From positions 248,001-312,000 of the forward strand of contig CAMFKE010000004.1 of the NCBI GenBank assembly GCA_945957395.1: 64,000 nt of DNA. Direction: 5' to 3'. Below are positions 43,300 to 50,711 of this stretch, piece after piece. Every line of letters starts with the position of its first letter. Positions within the stretch are counted from its first letter, which is position 1. The notes beneath the pieces were generated by a model. The model was given only the letters and a program-made list of their open reading frames with translations. It did not search any database and was not told the origin of the DNA. A program made the translations under genes and the position numbers. The stretch is from an uncultured Opitutia bacterium. Lineage in GTDB: Bacteria > Verrucomicrobiota > Verrucomicrobiia > Opitutales > UBA953.

Positions 43300-43449
43300 C
43301 ATTGCAACAGGAACAAAGGGGCAAAGGAACCGAGGCACAAAGGGCGCAGCGTCGCCCGCGCGCCTCACCGATATCGGAAATGCGTAAGCAGTCCTGCGCC
43401 CTTTGCCCCTTTGTGCCTGTGCCCCTCTGAACCTTTTTTCTTCAATTCC
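43300..43449. repeat. A1-B1 spacer with word-type imperfect hairpin
   Basis: The spacer contains purine words such as GGGGCAAAGG and GGCACAAAGGGCGCAG (about 43317-43350). Their complement, CTGCGCCCTTTGCCCC and CCTTTGTGCC, lies at about 43395-43420. The two arms can fold over a central loop of about 45 bases. The equivalent A2-B2 spacer holds the same architecture built from different words. Confidence 0.55.
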
Positions 43450-46176
43450 ATGATTTCCAAGAAACTCGGCCTGGCCGCGCTCGCGGCGGCCGCCTCGATG
43501 AGCCCCGCCGCCCTTGCGGCCGAATCCGGCTCGCTCGCCTCGCTCAATATCACCGTCCGTCACCTCAGCGTCGAAGGCCGCCCCGCTACGAAGCGCGTCG
43601 ACCTTACCGGCGTTTCCGAAACCATCGTCACCGACGCTGCACACCGTGCGGTGCGTATCATTGACGGGCTCGGCAACAAAACCGAGCGCGGTTACGATGC
43701 CTCCGGTAATATTGTTTCAGTACGTGATGCTACTGGCGCGGGGGCGGACTGCACCGTCGACGCTCTCGGGCGTGTGACCGCTGTGACCGACGCCGCCATC
43801 GCCGGCAAGGTTCGCCGGTATGCCTACGATGTCGTCGGCCACCTCGTCTCCGCCACCGACCCGCTGGGCGTCACCACCACCTATGAGTACGACGCGCGCG
43901 ACAGGAAGATCTCGGATTCCACGCCGATGTCTGCGAACGAAGTCCGCACCATCCGCTACGGCTTCGACGGTCGCGGCAACATGACCACCCTCACCGACGC
44001 CAATGGCGCGGTGACCACCTGGGGCTTCGACGCCGCCGGCCGCCAGATTTCCAAGCTCTACGCCAACGGCGACGCCCGCTCGATGGCCTATGACGCCGCC
44101 GGCCGCCTCGTGAAGCTCACCGATGAGAACGGTCGCGATATCATCTCCACTTACGACTTGGTTGGCCGACGGCTTACCAAGGAATTCAAGTCCCTTGCCT
44201 CGGACCTCGCGCCTCGCACCTCCGACCTTGATGTTTACACCTATGACGCCGCCTCGCGCATGACTTCCGTCACCAAGGGCCGCTACAACCACACGCTCAC
44301 CTACGGCTACGACGCCGCCGGCCGCGTTGCCACCGAGACGCACCCCGACGGCACCGTACTGCACCTCGCGTACGACGCCGCCAACCGCCTCGCAAACTTG
44401 TCTCTTGCCGGATCTATCAACTCACAACCGTCAACTGACAACTACGCGGTCGCCTATGGCTACGATGGACGCGGCCTCCTCTCCACCGTCACCTCCGGCG
44501 ACTACGCCACGCGTTACGACTACCGCGCCAACGGTCAGCTCATTTCCACTATCAACTCCCAGATCTCAACTCCCCAAGGCGATATCCTGCGCATCGACCG
44601 CTCCTATGACGCTGGAGCTCGTCTGACCGAAGTTGCCAACACCGCGGCCAACGGCGTGCAGGTGGGCGTCCGCTACACCCTCGCCGCCGACGACCAGCGC
44701 GTCGAGGCCTTGGAAGAAACCGGTCAAAAGTGGCAGTACGGCTACGATGGCCTCAAACAACTGGTGTCGGCGAAGAAAACCGATACCCAAGCCGCCGTGG
44801 TGCCCCCGCTTGACCAGTCTTATTCCTACGATCCGATGGGCAACCGTCGCGCCTACACCGAGCAGGGCAAGTCCATCGCCTACGCCGCCAACTCCGCGAA
44901 TCAGTATGATTCGGTGACCTCCACTGAAAACGGAACACCGAAAACCGAAAACTGCGCGTACGACAAAAACGGTAATCTTCTTAATGACGGCGTACGCGCT
45001 TACACTTGGGACGCCGAAAACCAACTCGTCGCCGTCACCCCGGTGAACCCCACGGAAGGTTCTAAGCGCGTCGAGTACACCTACGACTGGCGCATGCGCC
45101 GCCAGGACAAGAAGTCTTTGGTCTTCACCAACGGTGCCTGGACCCTCGTCCGCACCCACACATTCAAGTACCACGAGTGGAACCCCATCGAGGAGACGAT
45201 TGCGGAGTTCACCACTCCCGAGTCTCGCTCCTCGAATCTAGCATCTCGCATCTCCGCGAAGCGTTACGTCTGGGGCAAGGACGTGTCGGGCAATCTCCAT
45301 GGCGCCGGCGGCGTCGGAGGCCTGCTCTCGATGAAAGTTGCCGGCTCTCTCAACTCTCAACCATCAACTGACAACTATTTCTATGCCTACGACGGCAACG
45401 GCAATGTCAGGGCATTGGTCAAGGCCAATTCTACAAACCCAGCGGAGAGCGCCATCGTGGAGCACTACGCCTATGACGGCTTCGGCCGCGAACTGGCAGG
45501 CTCCGGTTCCATCAACTCTCAACAACCCTCTATCAACTCGTTCAAGTTTAGCACGAAGCATTTGGAAACCGAGACGGGCATGATTTATTATGGAAGAAGG
45601 TTCTATGACGCAAACAATGGAAGGTGGATCAGCAGGGACATAATTGCAGAGGCAGGCGGCTTCAATATCTACGGAATGGTATTTAATGATGCCGTTAATT
45701 TAATTGACATCCTAGGATTGGCCCCCAATGTAAGCTTCATGCCTCCAGGCGACCGCGAAGTGGTCAATAGAACCACCAATAAGCCTGACTATTTCACTAT
45801 CAGTGGTCACGGCGATGAAAATGGAATTTACGACGAAGACGGAAACCTTGTTCCTGTCTCTGAAATTGCCAAAATAGAGCGAGAGCAAAATAAGGATAAA
45901 AAGCCAATTCTTTTTGATTCTTGCGAAATGGGGCTAGGAAAGACCCCTAAAGAAGTTGCGAATGCTACTGGAAGGCCAGTTCTTTCATCAATCGACAAGC
46001 TTGACATAAACTCCCCTGATAGAATCGCTGACGGGGAAATTGGAGCTGGGCAGAAATCATCTTGGAAGGTTACTTATCCAGATAAGCAGAATCGCACAAG
46101 TGATTTTCATTACAGAACGGGGGTTCCTCCAAAGGAATCTATTGGAAAAGGCCCAACATTCGCGCCAATCAAGTAA
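43450..46176 (+). CDS. YD-repeat/RHS protein B1 with C-terminal cysteine-protease-like toxin domain
   Basis: The product is 908 residues from the ATG at 43450. A signal peptide (MISKKLGLAALAAAASMSP, to about residue 24) precedes tandem YD repeats to about residue 700. The RHS core follows at about 712-757 (YYGRRFYDANNGRWISRD ... NLIDILGL). The 150-residue tail is much richer in A+T and has a clan-CD protease-like dyad: YFTISGHGD (His-Gly) and PILFDSCEMG (Ser-Cys), about 38 residues apart. I infer a polymorphic toxin with caspase/clostripain/CHAT-like chemistry. In-frame simple-word insertions (SINSQPSTDNY and others) interrupt the YD repeats. An immunity candidate follows after 15 bases. Confidence 0.85.
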   Translation: MISKKLGLAALAAAASMSPAALAAESGSLASLNITVRHLSVEGRPATKRVDLTGVSETIVTDAAHRAVRIIDGLGNKTERGYDASGNIVSVRDATGAGADCTVDALGRVTAVTDAAIAGKVRRYAYDVVGHLVSATDPLGVTTTYEYDARDRKISDSTPMSANEVRTIRYGFDGRGNMTTLTDANGAVTTWGFDAAGRQISKLYANGDARSMAYDAAGRLVKLTDENGRDIISTYDLVGRRLTKEFKSLASDLAPRTSDLDVYTYDAASRMTSVTKGRYNHTLTYGYDAAGRVATETHPDGTVLHLAYDAANRLANLSLAGSINSQPSTDNYAVAYGYDGRGLLSTVTSGDYATRYDYRANGQLISTINSQISTPQGDILRIDRSYDAGARLTEVANTAANGVQVGVRYTLAADDQRVEALEETGQKWQYGYDGLKQLVSAKKTDTQAAVVPPLDQSYSYDPMGNRRAYTEQGKSIAYAANSANQYDSVTSTENGTPKTENCAYDKNGNLLNDGVRAYTWDAENQLVAVTPVNPTEGSKRVEYTYDWRMRRQDKKSLVFTNGAWTLVRTHTFKYHEWNPIEETIAEFTTPESRSSNLASRISAKRYVWGKDVSGNLHGAGGVGGLLSMKVAGSLNSQPSTDNYFYAYDGNGNVRALVKANSTNPAESAIVEHYAYDGFGRELAGSGSINSQQPSINSFKFSTKHLETETGMIYYGRRFYDANNGRWISRDIIAEAGGFNIYGMVFNDAVNLIDILGLAPNVSFMPPGDREVVNRTTNKPDYFTISGHGDENGIYDEDGNLVPVSEIAKIEREQNKDKKPILFDSCEMGLGKTPKEVANATGRPVLSSIDKLDINSPDRIADGEIGAGQKSSWKVTYPDKQNRTSDFHYRTGVPPKESIGKGPTFAPIK

Positions 46177-46191
46177 TGCTGAGGATTTTAA

Positions 46192-46602
46192 ATGCTAAAG
46201 TTTAATGTAATTTCATTTGCATTGGGGTGCTTGCTTACGCTAGCCCTTACTTTACTGCTTCCTTTCCATAAAAAAGCATCAAGGAAAGATGCACTTTCCG
46301 TGATGAAGTCTGAGTGGAAGAGTAAGATCTTAACACAGGGCGGAACAAAGTCCATTTTAAATAGCAGTGCATGGACGTGCAAGGAATACCCCTACTTAGC
46401 AATGTCAGACTGGGATGCTGATTCGTTTTACTGGGCTTACGTCTTGAATAAAGAAAAGCAGGGCGCTCAGTATCTTATTTTAATTGGAGCATTGAACGGA
46501 GATTTGAACTGCAAAACATTAATCAAGAATGACTCAACCTTAAGGGAAAGGATTGCTACTGATGCGGGTGAACTGCTTAAGTCTATCTCCTGTGAAAAGT
46601 AA
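46192..46602 (+). CDS. Candidate immunity protein for the B1 toxin
   Basis: The 136-residue product has an N-terminal membrane span (about 5-23) and a soluble domain with Cys residues near 59, 102 and 134. It is AT-rich like the toxin tail of B1, starts 15 bases after the B1 stop, and has a GAGG 8 bases before its ATG. A terminator hairpin follows. This is the standard toxin-immunity layout of RHS loci. The membrane anchor suggests it works outside the cytoplasm. It shows no family similarity I recognise. Confidence 0.6.
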   Translation: MLKFNVISFALGCLLTLALTLLLPFHKKASRKDALSVMKSEWKSKILTQGGTKSILNSSAWTCKEYPYLAMSDWDADSFYWAYVLNKEKQGAQYLILIGALNGDLNCKTLIKNDSTLRERIATDAGELLKSISCEK

Positions 46603-46611
46603 ACATTCCTC

Positions 46612-46647
46612 GCGCCGCCTTATGTTAGGCTTGGCGCTTGATTTTTT
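46612..46647 (+). terminator. Terminator after the immunity candidate
   Basis: GCGCCGCCT and AGGCTTGGCGC form an interrupted stem around TATGTT, followed by TTGATTTTTT. It starts 9 bases after the stop codon. Confidence 0.55.
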
Positions 46648-46693
46648 ATGTGAGGCGCCCCGCCGGTTTTGATACTGGAGGGGCGCTTCCATT

Positions 46694-46945
46694 CCGTAAG
46701 CATTCGGCCGGGTACCTCGCGCGGCGAGTTGCGTGACAAGGCCAGCCCCAGTCAAAACGGCATCCATCTCGGAGTAACGTAACAGTTCGGCTGGGTGCCT
46801 CCTATCGCGAAAATAAAACCGTGGTAGCATGAGCGGATGAACACATCCGCAGGTAACGAATCGTAAGCGTTCGGCCAGCGACCTCCTACCCGGGCCGAAA
46901 ATCCGTGATACGATGGTCGGATGAAAACATCCGCATCGGGCGAAC
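46694..46945 (+). repeat. Three tandem ~84-bp repeats with CGGATG hairpins
   Basis: The word (A/G)TTCGGC recurs at 46702, 46785 and 46869, giving periods of 83 and 84 bases. Flanks match too (GTAAG/GTAAC before, ACCTCCTA-like after). Units 2 and 3 contain stem-loops GCGGATG-AACA-CATCCGC (46833-46850) and CGGATG-AAAA-CATCCG (46918-46933). In unit 3 the ATG of the stem opens a 35-residue frame. Unit 1 is degenerate. Confidence 0.6.
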
Positions 46946-47028
46946 AAAGATTGGAGGTCATGGCGACCGACATCCGCAAGGACAAGTTGGGGCGTCGTAC
47001 GCTCGGGCGCAAGCGACGGGATGCCTAA
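46921..47028 (+). CDS. Possible 35-residue basic protein
   Basis: The ATG at 46921 lies within the hairpin of the third tandem repeat. The product, with ATDIRKDKLGRRTLGRKRRD at its end, is very basic. A strong terminator follows 28 bases later, which supports a real transcript. The preceding repeat unit starts the same frame but stops after nine codons (MNTSAGNES). It has no family assignment. Confidence 0.35.
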   Translation: MKTSASGEQRLEVMATDIRKDKLGRRTLGRKRRDA

Positions 47029-47056
47029 GCCGTTGAGGTTTAACACGGTGGACGCA

Positions 47057-47088
47057 AAAACGACATCCCGCAAAGGATGTCGTTTTTC
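47057..47088. terminator. Strong bidirectional terminator
   Basis: AAAACGACATCC (47057-47068) pairs perfectly with GGATGTCGTTTT (47075-47086) around CGCAAA and runs into a T tract. It can end the small rightward frame and the leftward remnants. Confidence 0.7.
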
Positions 47089-47103
47089 GTTTCACAGTCG
47101 GGA

Positions 47104-47243
47104 TGACGGTAAGCGCTATCGCCAGTTGCAGGGAAGCTGCGGGTCGAGGTCGTCGAGGGCAGTCGGTCGAGGATGCCGCGAAGGAAGGCGTGCGGGGCGA
47201 CGCCGTGGCGCCGGCACGAGACGACGATGAAGTAAGGGTTCAA
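47104..47243 (-). pseudogene. IS66-family transposase C-terminal remnant
   Basis: The minus-strand frame reads PYFIVVSCRRHGVAPHAFLRGILDRLP, matching the C-terminal end of IS66 transposases (the 'xxSCRRHGVDPxxYLRDVLxRLP' segment). The matching final PQLPCNWR lies in another frame, so a frameshift follows. No terminal inverted repeats or other IS66 parts are seen. It is a decayed fragment. Confidence 0.6.
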
Positions 47244-47255
47244 ATGGCGACAGCC

Positions 47256-47582
47256 TCAGTAGAGGCGGGCGATGAGAGACTCGCGCTCGCAGGTGAGCTC
47301 GCGTGGCAGGTGCTCGGCGAACTTGAGGAAGAGCTCCTCGTGCTGGAGCGTGGCGAGGCGCAGCCGGTCGCGGTCGAGCAGCATGAGCTCGTTCCAAGCG
47401 GTCTCGGGGAAGTTCAGGCCGCTCCAGTCGAAGTCGGCGTAGCGAGGGAGGCGGCCGAAGGCGGATTCGCGCGCGCCGACGCGCCCGTGCACGCGGTCCA
47501 CGATCCAGCGCAACACGCGCATGTTGTCGCCGAAGCCGGGCCAGAGCGCTTGAATTGGACAGGCCAATTTTACGTAAAACAC
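47256..47582 (-). pseudogene. C-terminal fragment of GTP-dependent phosphoenolpyruvate carboxykinase
   Basis: The 108-residue minus-strand frame reads LWPGFGDNMRVLRWIVDRV, then GRVGARESAFGRLPRYADFDWSGL, and ends with HEELFLKFAEHLPREL. This is the C-terminal end of GTP-type PEPCK (PckG), which has about 600 residues. The first ten residues (FYVKLACPIQ) do not belong to the enzyme. The rest of the gene is missing, so this is a relic left by a rearrangement. Confidence 0.7.
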
Positions 47583-47610
47583 CCCGTCGTCGTTGAGGCG
47601 ATGGGGTGTT
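47578..47610. repeat. Inverted repeat before the RAYT relic
   Basis: AACACCCC (47578-47585) pairs perfectly with GGGGTGTT (47603-47610). A second small palindrome, AATTGG-ACAGG-CCAATT, lies just upstream at about 47553-47569. Both precede the transposase start. Confidence 0.45.
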
Positions 47611-47773
47611 GGCGTTGATTGGAGTCATTATGGCGATGCGTCGGATTTTTTCGGCACCGGGTGCGTTCTACCACTGCATGTCGCGGACGGTGAACGGAGA
47701 GCGGGTATTCAACGACCCCGAGAAGGAGATTTTGCGCAAGCAGCTGCACCAGGTGTCCGAGGTGGCCCGATTC

Positions 47774-47819
47774 GCCTGATGGCGCTCGGTCTTGTCGCCC
47801 GAAGTCTCGGGCTCGGAAC
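47774..47819 (+). repeat. Two-hairpin miniature element, copy 1
   Basis: A 46-base insert lies between the codons for Phe and Cys of the RAYT gene. It has stem CGCC-TGAT-GGCG at its start and stem CCCGA-AGTC-TCGGG in its second half, joined by CGGTCTTGTCG. It ends CTCGGAAC. Removing it restores the transposase reading frame. Confidence 0.6.
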
Positions 47820-47863
47820 TGCGGGGTGGAAATCGTGACCTATGCGATCATGTCGAACCACTT

Positions 47864-47914
47864 GGTCCGCCCCGCCTGACGGCGTGCGGTCTTGTCGGGC
47901 TTCGCCCTCGGAAC
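47864..47914 (+). repeat. Two-hairpin miniature element, copy 2
   Basis: The insert shares CGCCTGA-C-GGCG, then CGGTCTTGTCG, a variant hairpin GGGC-TTC-GCCC, and the end CTCGGAAC with copy 1. It interrupts the catalytic NHFH codons of the RAYT gene. The left border is uncertain by about 10 bases. Confidence 0.55.
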
Positions 47915-48320
47915 ATGTCCTCGTGCGCGTGCCGGAGCCCGGGCCGGTGAGCGACGCGGAGCTGATGCGGCGTTACCGCATCCTGTACCCGAGGCCGCGC
48001 CGGCATTCGACGGCGCTGGTGTCGGTGTTGGAGGAATTGCTGAAAGCGGGAGGCCCGGCGGCGGAGCAGATCCGGCAAAAGCTCACGAAGCTGATGGGGG
48101 ACCTGTCGGTGTTCATGAAAATCCTGAAGCAGCGGTTCAGCACCCGGTTCAACAAGAGCCGCAAGCGGTACGGGCCGGTGTGGGCGGAGCGGTTCACGAG
48201 CGTGGTGGTGCAGGGCGACCTGTTCGCGGTGAAGACCGTGGCCACCCCGGCCTCAACCCGGTGCGCGCCAGCATCACGGACGACCCCCGCCCAATACCGT
48301 TTCTGCGGCGAAGGCTTTTG

Positions 48321-48613
48321 CGGCTTTTCTCGGTTTTAGCGTGAGGAAAATCAGGTCTCACGCGAAGGGCGCTAAAGCCGCTAAAAGAGACATGACAGGA
48401 ACCACGGAAGCCACGGAAAACACGGAAAAAGGATTTTATCCGCCGATGGCCGCAGCGGGCCGCCGATGTTTTAAAACTGTGTCTGTGTGGGGACGAATTT
48501 TCCCTATAGTTTGCAGTGTCTCTGTGTCTCCGTGGTGAATCGCTGCGGTGGCTGTTTTTTGCGGTTTTTCTCGGTTTTAGCGTGAGGAAAATAAGGTCTC
48601 ACGCGAAAGGCGC
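48321..48613 (+). repeat. Word-type repeats with a duplicated 53-bp block
   Basis: A block starting GCGGCTTTTCTCGG and including AGCGTGAGGAAAATCAGG occurs at 48321-48373 and again at 48561-48613 with about four differences. Between the copies are ACCACGGAA/CACGGAAAA words (about 48400-48430). Their inverted complement, TCTCTGTGTCTCCGTGGTG, is at about 48519-48537. The pair can fold into a long imperfect hairpin. Confidence 0.6.
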
Positions 48614-49083
48614 GAAAGGCGCGAAAATGAACTGCGCGGGATGGAACCACGGAGGGCACGGAAAGATCATTTCTCCGCCGATGGCCGCAGTGGGTTTTGA
48701 GAGTTCAGGTATGCCTGATTGGAAAACGGTCCTCCGGGTGTCGTCCTCCGTGATCTCCGTGTCTCCGTGGTGAATCCTACCGGTTTTTAACGCCAAGGGC
48801 GCAAGAGGCGCAAAGGAGACGGGCTCGGGTTCATCACGGAGGCATAGCGGACACGGATGGAAATATGGAGAATGCGGGCGTGAACCACGAAGTAGCCTAA
48901 GTCGACTCAGCCATGCACGGAAGCCTCGAACGATGGGGGCATTTTATCCGCCGATGACCAGTGAGCGCCGTCGATGTTTTAAAGAGCGCGGCGGGGGTGG
49001 TTGAACCCGATTCTCCCGGAATGCGTCTGCTGAGATTTTCGTGCCTTCGTGGAGAAACTGCCAGCGACCAGGTATGGTGAGTC
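48614..49083. repeat. Further word repeats, no gene seen
   Basis: AACCACGGAGGGCACGGAAA (about 48645) and its inverted partner CTCCGTGTCTCCGTGGTG (about 48755-48772) form another long imperfect hairpin. After it come CGCCAAGGGCGCAAGAGGCGCAAAGG-like words and a GCGGACACGGAT word. The last 180 bases before gspK show no coding pattern. Confidence 0.5.
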
Positions 49084-50052
49084 TCAGTCCGGGCGGCGGT
49101 TTTCCTCGGAGCGGAGGATTTTCCAAGGGAAGGCGCGGCCTTCGGCGGTAGGGTCGGCGAGGAGGCTGATGGTGAATGTGCCTTCGCCCAGCGTGGCGGA
49201 GACGGTGATGCGCACGCGGGTGACCTCAAGCACGGCGCCGGAGTCCACGGGGCCGCATCCGGCGGCGACAAGGTCGGCGGCCGTGCGTGCGTAGCGGTCG
49301 TCGCCGGTGCCGCGTCGCCCGTCGGGGCCGGCGAGCCAGCGGTCGAGCGCGGCGGCGTCGCCGATGACGCCGCGTCGCGCGAGGTGACGCAGCAGGGGCG
49401 CCGGGGCCGAGTTAAGGTTGGGCGTGGCGGTGTCTCCGGTGATGGAGAGGCACCGGGTGAGTTCGCCGAAGCGTTCGTTGGGCGTGCCGTCGGGCTTTTT
49501 GAAAAACTCGGAGAAGCCCGGGGCGGCGGCCAGGTCGAGAGCGTCCTCGGCGGGGTGGTCCGGCCCTTGCGGCGAGGCGTCGTCGGTTTCGTCGCGCGCG
49601 GGGTGGGCGGCGCGCAGGAGGGCGTCGGCCAGGCGGCCGGCGTCGTCGAACTTGAGGCCGAGATCGATGAGCAGCTCGCGCAGAGTGTCGGAGTCGATGG
49701 CGCGCAACCCGTATCGGCCGGAAAGGTCTTCGGCGCGCACGGTGACGGCGACGCCCCAGGGCGGCGTGAATCCGCCGGCGAGCATGGCGGGCATGAGGTC
49801 GTCCGGCACGGCATGAAGTCCTCCGTCGACCAGTTGTCTTTCGCGCAGCACCGCGACGGCGGCCTCGGCGGCCGACCAGGCGGCGGCGCGCAGTTTGCCG
49901 CGTCGGGTGAAAGCGGTCTGCTCGGCGATCTGTCGCCGGGACTCCAGCACCAAGGCTGCGCTCAACCAGGCGAGCGACGCGAGCACGCCGAGCACGAGCA
50001 GCAGGGCGACGCCGCGTCGGGATGTCGGGGAATGAAGGCGGGGGCGTGCCAC
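49084..50052 (-). CDS. gspK: T2SS minor pseudopilin GspK
   Basis: GspK caps the pseudopilus tip with GspI and GspJ. The 322 residues start with a type III signal and span (RRGVALLLVLGVLASLAWL). It lacks the Glu5 of other pseudopilins, as GspK normally does. The large alpha domain has the usual DLSGRYGLRAID and LNSAPAPLLRHLARRG segments. It is the last gene of the E-F-G-H-I-J-K run. gspL, normally next, lies 10.8 kb away across cassette 1. Confidence 0.85.
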   Translation of the reverse strand: MARPRLHSPTSRRGVALLLVLGVLASLAWLSAALVLESRRQIAEQTAFTRRGKLRAAAWSAAEAAVAVLRERQLVDGGLHAVPDDLMPAMLAGGFTPPWGVAVTVRAEDLSGRYGLRAIDSDTLRELLIDLGLKFDDAGRLADALLRAAHPARDETDDASPQGPDHPAEDALDLAAAPGFSEFFKKPDGTPNERFGELTRCLSITGDTATPNLNSAPAPLLRHLARRGVIGDAAALDRWLAGPDGRRGTGDDRYARTAADLVAAGCGPVDSGAVLEVTRVRITVSATLGEGTFTISLLADPTAEGRAFPWKILRSEENRRPD

Positions 50053-50084
50053 GGCTGATGCAGGGGGAGGCGGCTCGGTTGCGC

Positions 50085-50711
50085 CTAGTACGCCGGCGCG
50101 TCGGCCGGCGACGGGTCAAGGTTGAGTGTGAGGGTGGCGGCTTCGCCGAAGCGACGCAGCCGGATGACGACCCTGCTGCGCGTGTCGCGCGCCGTGTCGG
50201 ATTCGCCGGGGGAGATCTGCCGCCAACGGTCGCGGGGTACATCGTACTCGAGCAAATCAATCCCCAGGCACCACGGCGAGATGACGGTGCGGTGCAGTTC
50301 GCCATCCTTGAGCCGCTTCTCGCGGTCCGTGCGCCACAGCATGACAAGCCCGGTGTCGGGTTCGTGCAGCAGCCACCCTTCGCCGTCGGGGTTCGACCCG
50401 GCGGGCGCCGGGAGCGACTGGCCCAGGTTGCGCAGCACGAGGTGCAGCGCCGGCGGGGAAGCCGCCGGCATGCCCGGGGGCACGGAGAATCGTCCCGCTC
50501 TCGCCGCTGCCGGGTCTTTTGCCGAGGCCGCCACTGCCGCTTCCAAAAATCCGCCCAGCCCGCGCACATGCCGGCGGAATGCGGGCGTGATTTCGCGCTG
50601 AGACCACGCTTGCGTGACTTCCATGACCAGCATGGCGCAGCCGGCGGCGAGCACGGCCGTCAACGATAGCGCCATGAGCGTCTCCACGAGGGTGAAGGCG
50701 CGGCGACTCAT
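50085..50711 (-). CDS. gspJ: T2SS minor pseudopilin GspJ-like
   Basis: The product is 208 residues from the ATG at 50711, chosen because it places the prepilin cleavage motif at the start (MSRRAFTLVETLMALSL, with Glu5 present). The following beta-rich domain has RLKDGELHRTVISPWCLGIDLLEYD. The start overlaps the gspI stop by 4 bases. An in-frame start 81 bases earlier is Arg-rich and lies inside gspI. It is assigned J rather than I by order and size. Confidence 0.72.
   Translation of the reverse strand: MSRRAFTLVETLMALSLTAVLAAGCAMLVMEVTQAWSQREITPAFRRHVRGLGGFLEAAVAASAKDPAAARAGRFSVPPGMPAASPPALHLVLRNLGQSLPAPAGSNPDGEGWLLHEPDTGLVMLWRTDREKRLKDGELHRTVISPWCLGIDLLEYDVPRDRWRQISPGESDTARDTRSRVVIRLRRFGEAATLTLNLDPSPADAPAY

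Larger units (their letters stand above)
47630..48339 (+). pseudogene. REP-associated tyrosine transposase (RAYT, Y1/TnpA-REP family), broken
   Basis: The gene starts AMRRIFSAPGAFYHCMSRTV, then EKEILRKQLHQVSEVARF. The active region (VTYAIMSNH, then VLVRVPEP) and C-terminal part (FSTRFNKSRKRYGPVWAERF, then TSVVVQGDLFAVKTV) follow. RAYTs are HUH/Y1 single-strand transposases. Two short related elements (47774-47819 and about 47864-47914) interrupt the frame around the catalytic NHFH motif. Further frameshifts occur near 48245 (LNPVRASITDDP appears out of frame) and before YRFCG. The gene is dead in this form. Confidence 0.75.

Noticed and set aside
41896-43644. 582-residue minus-strand frame across A1 and the start of B1
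   Set aside because: It crosses the intergenic hairpin and mirrors YD repeats. There is no independent support.
46694-46945. CRISPR array
   Set aside because: There are only three units, of 83-84 bases with internal hairpins. The repeats diverge and there are no short constant repeats with unique spacers or cas genes.
47103-47618. 171-residue plus-strand frame in the scrap zone
   Set aside because: It is antisense to the IS66 and PEPCK remnants, whose homology is recognisable on the minus strand.
48897-49814. 305-residue minus-strand frame across the start of the word-repeat zone and gspK
   Set aside because: It is out of frame with gspK, and Pro/Ser/Arg-rich composition marks it as a shadow.
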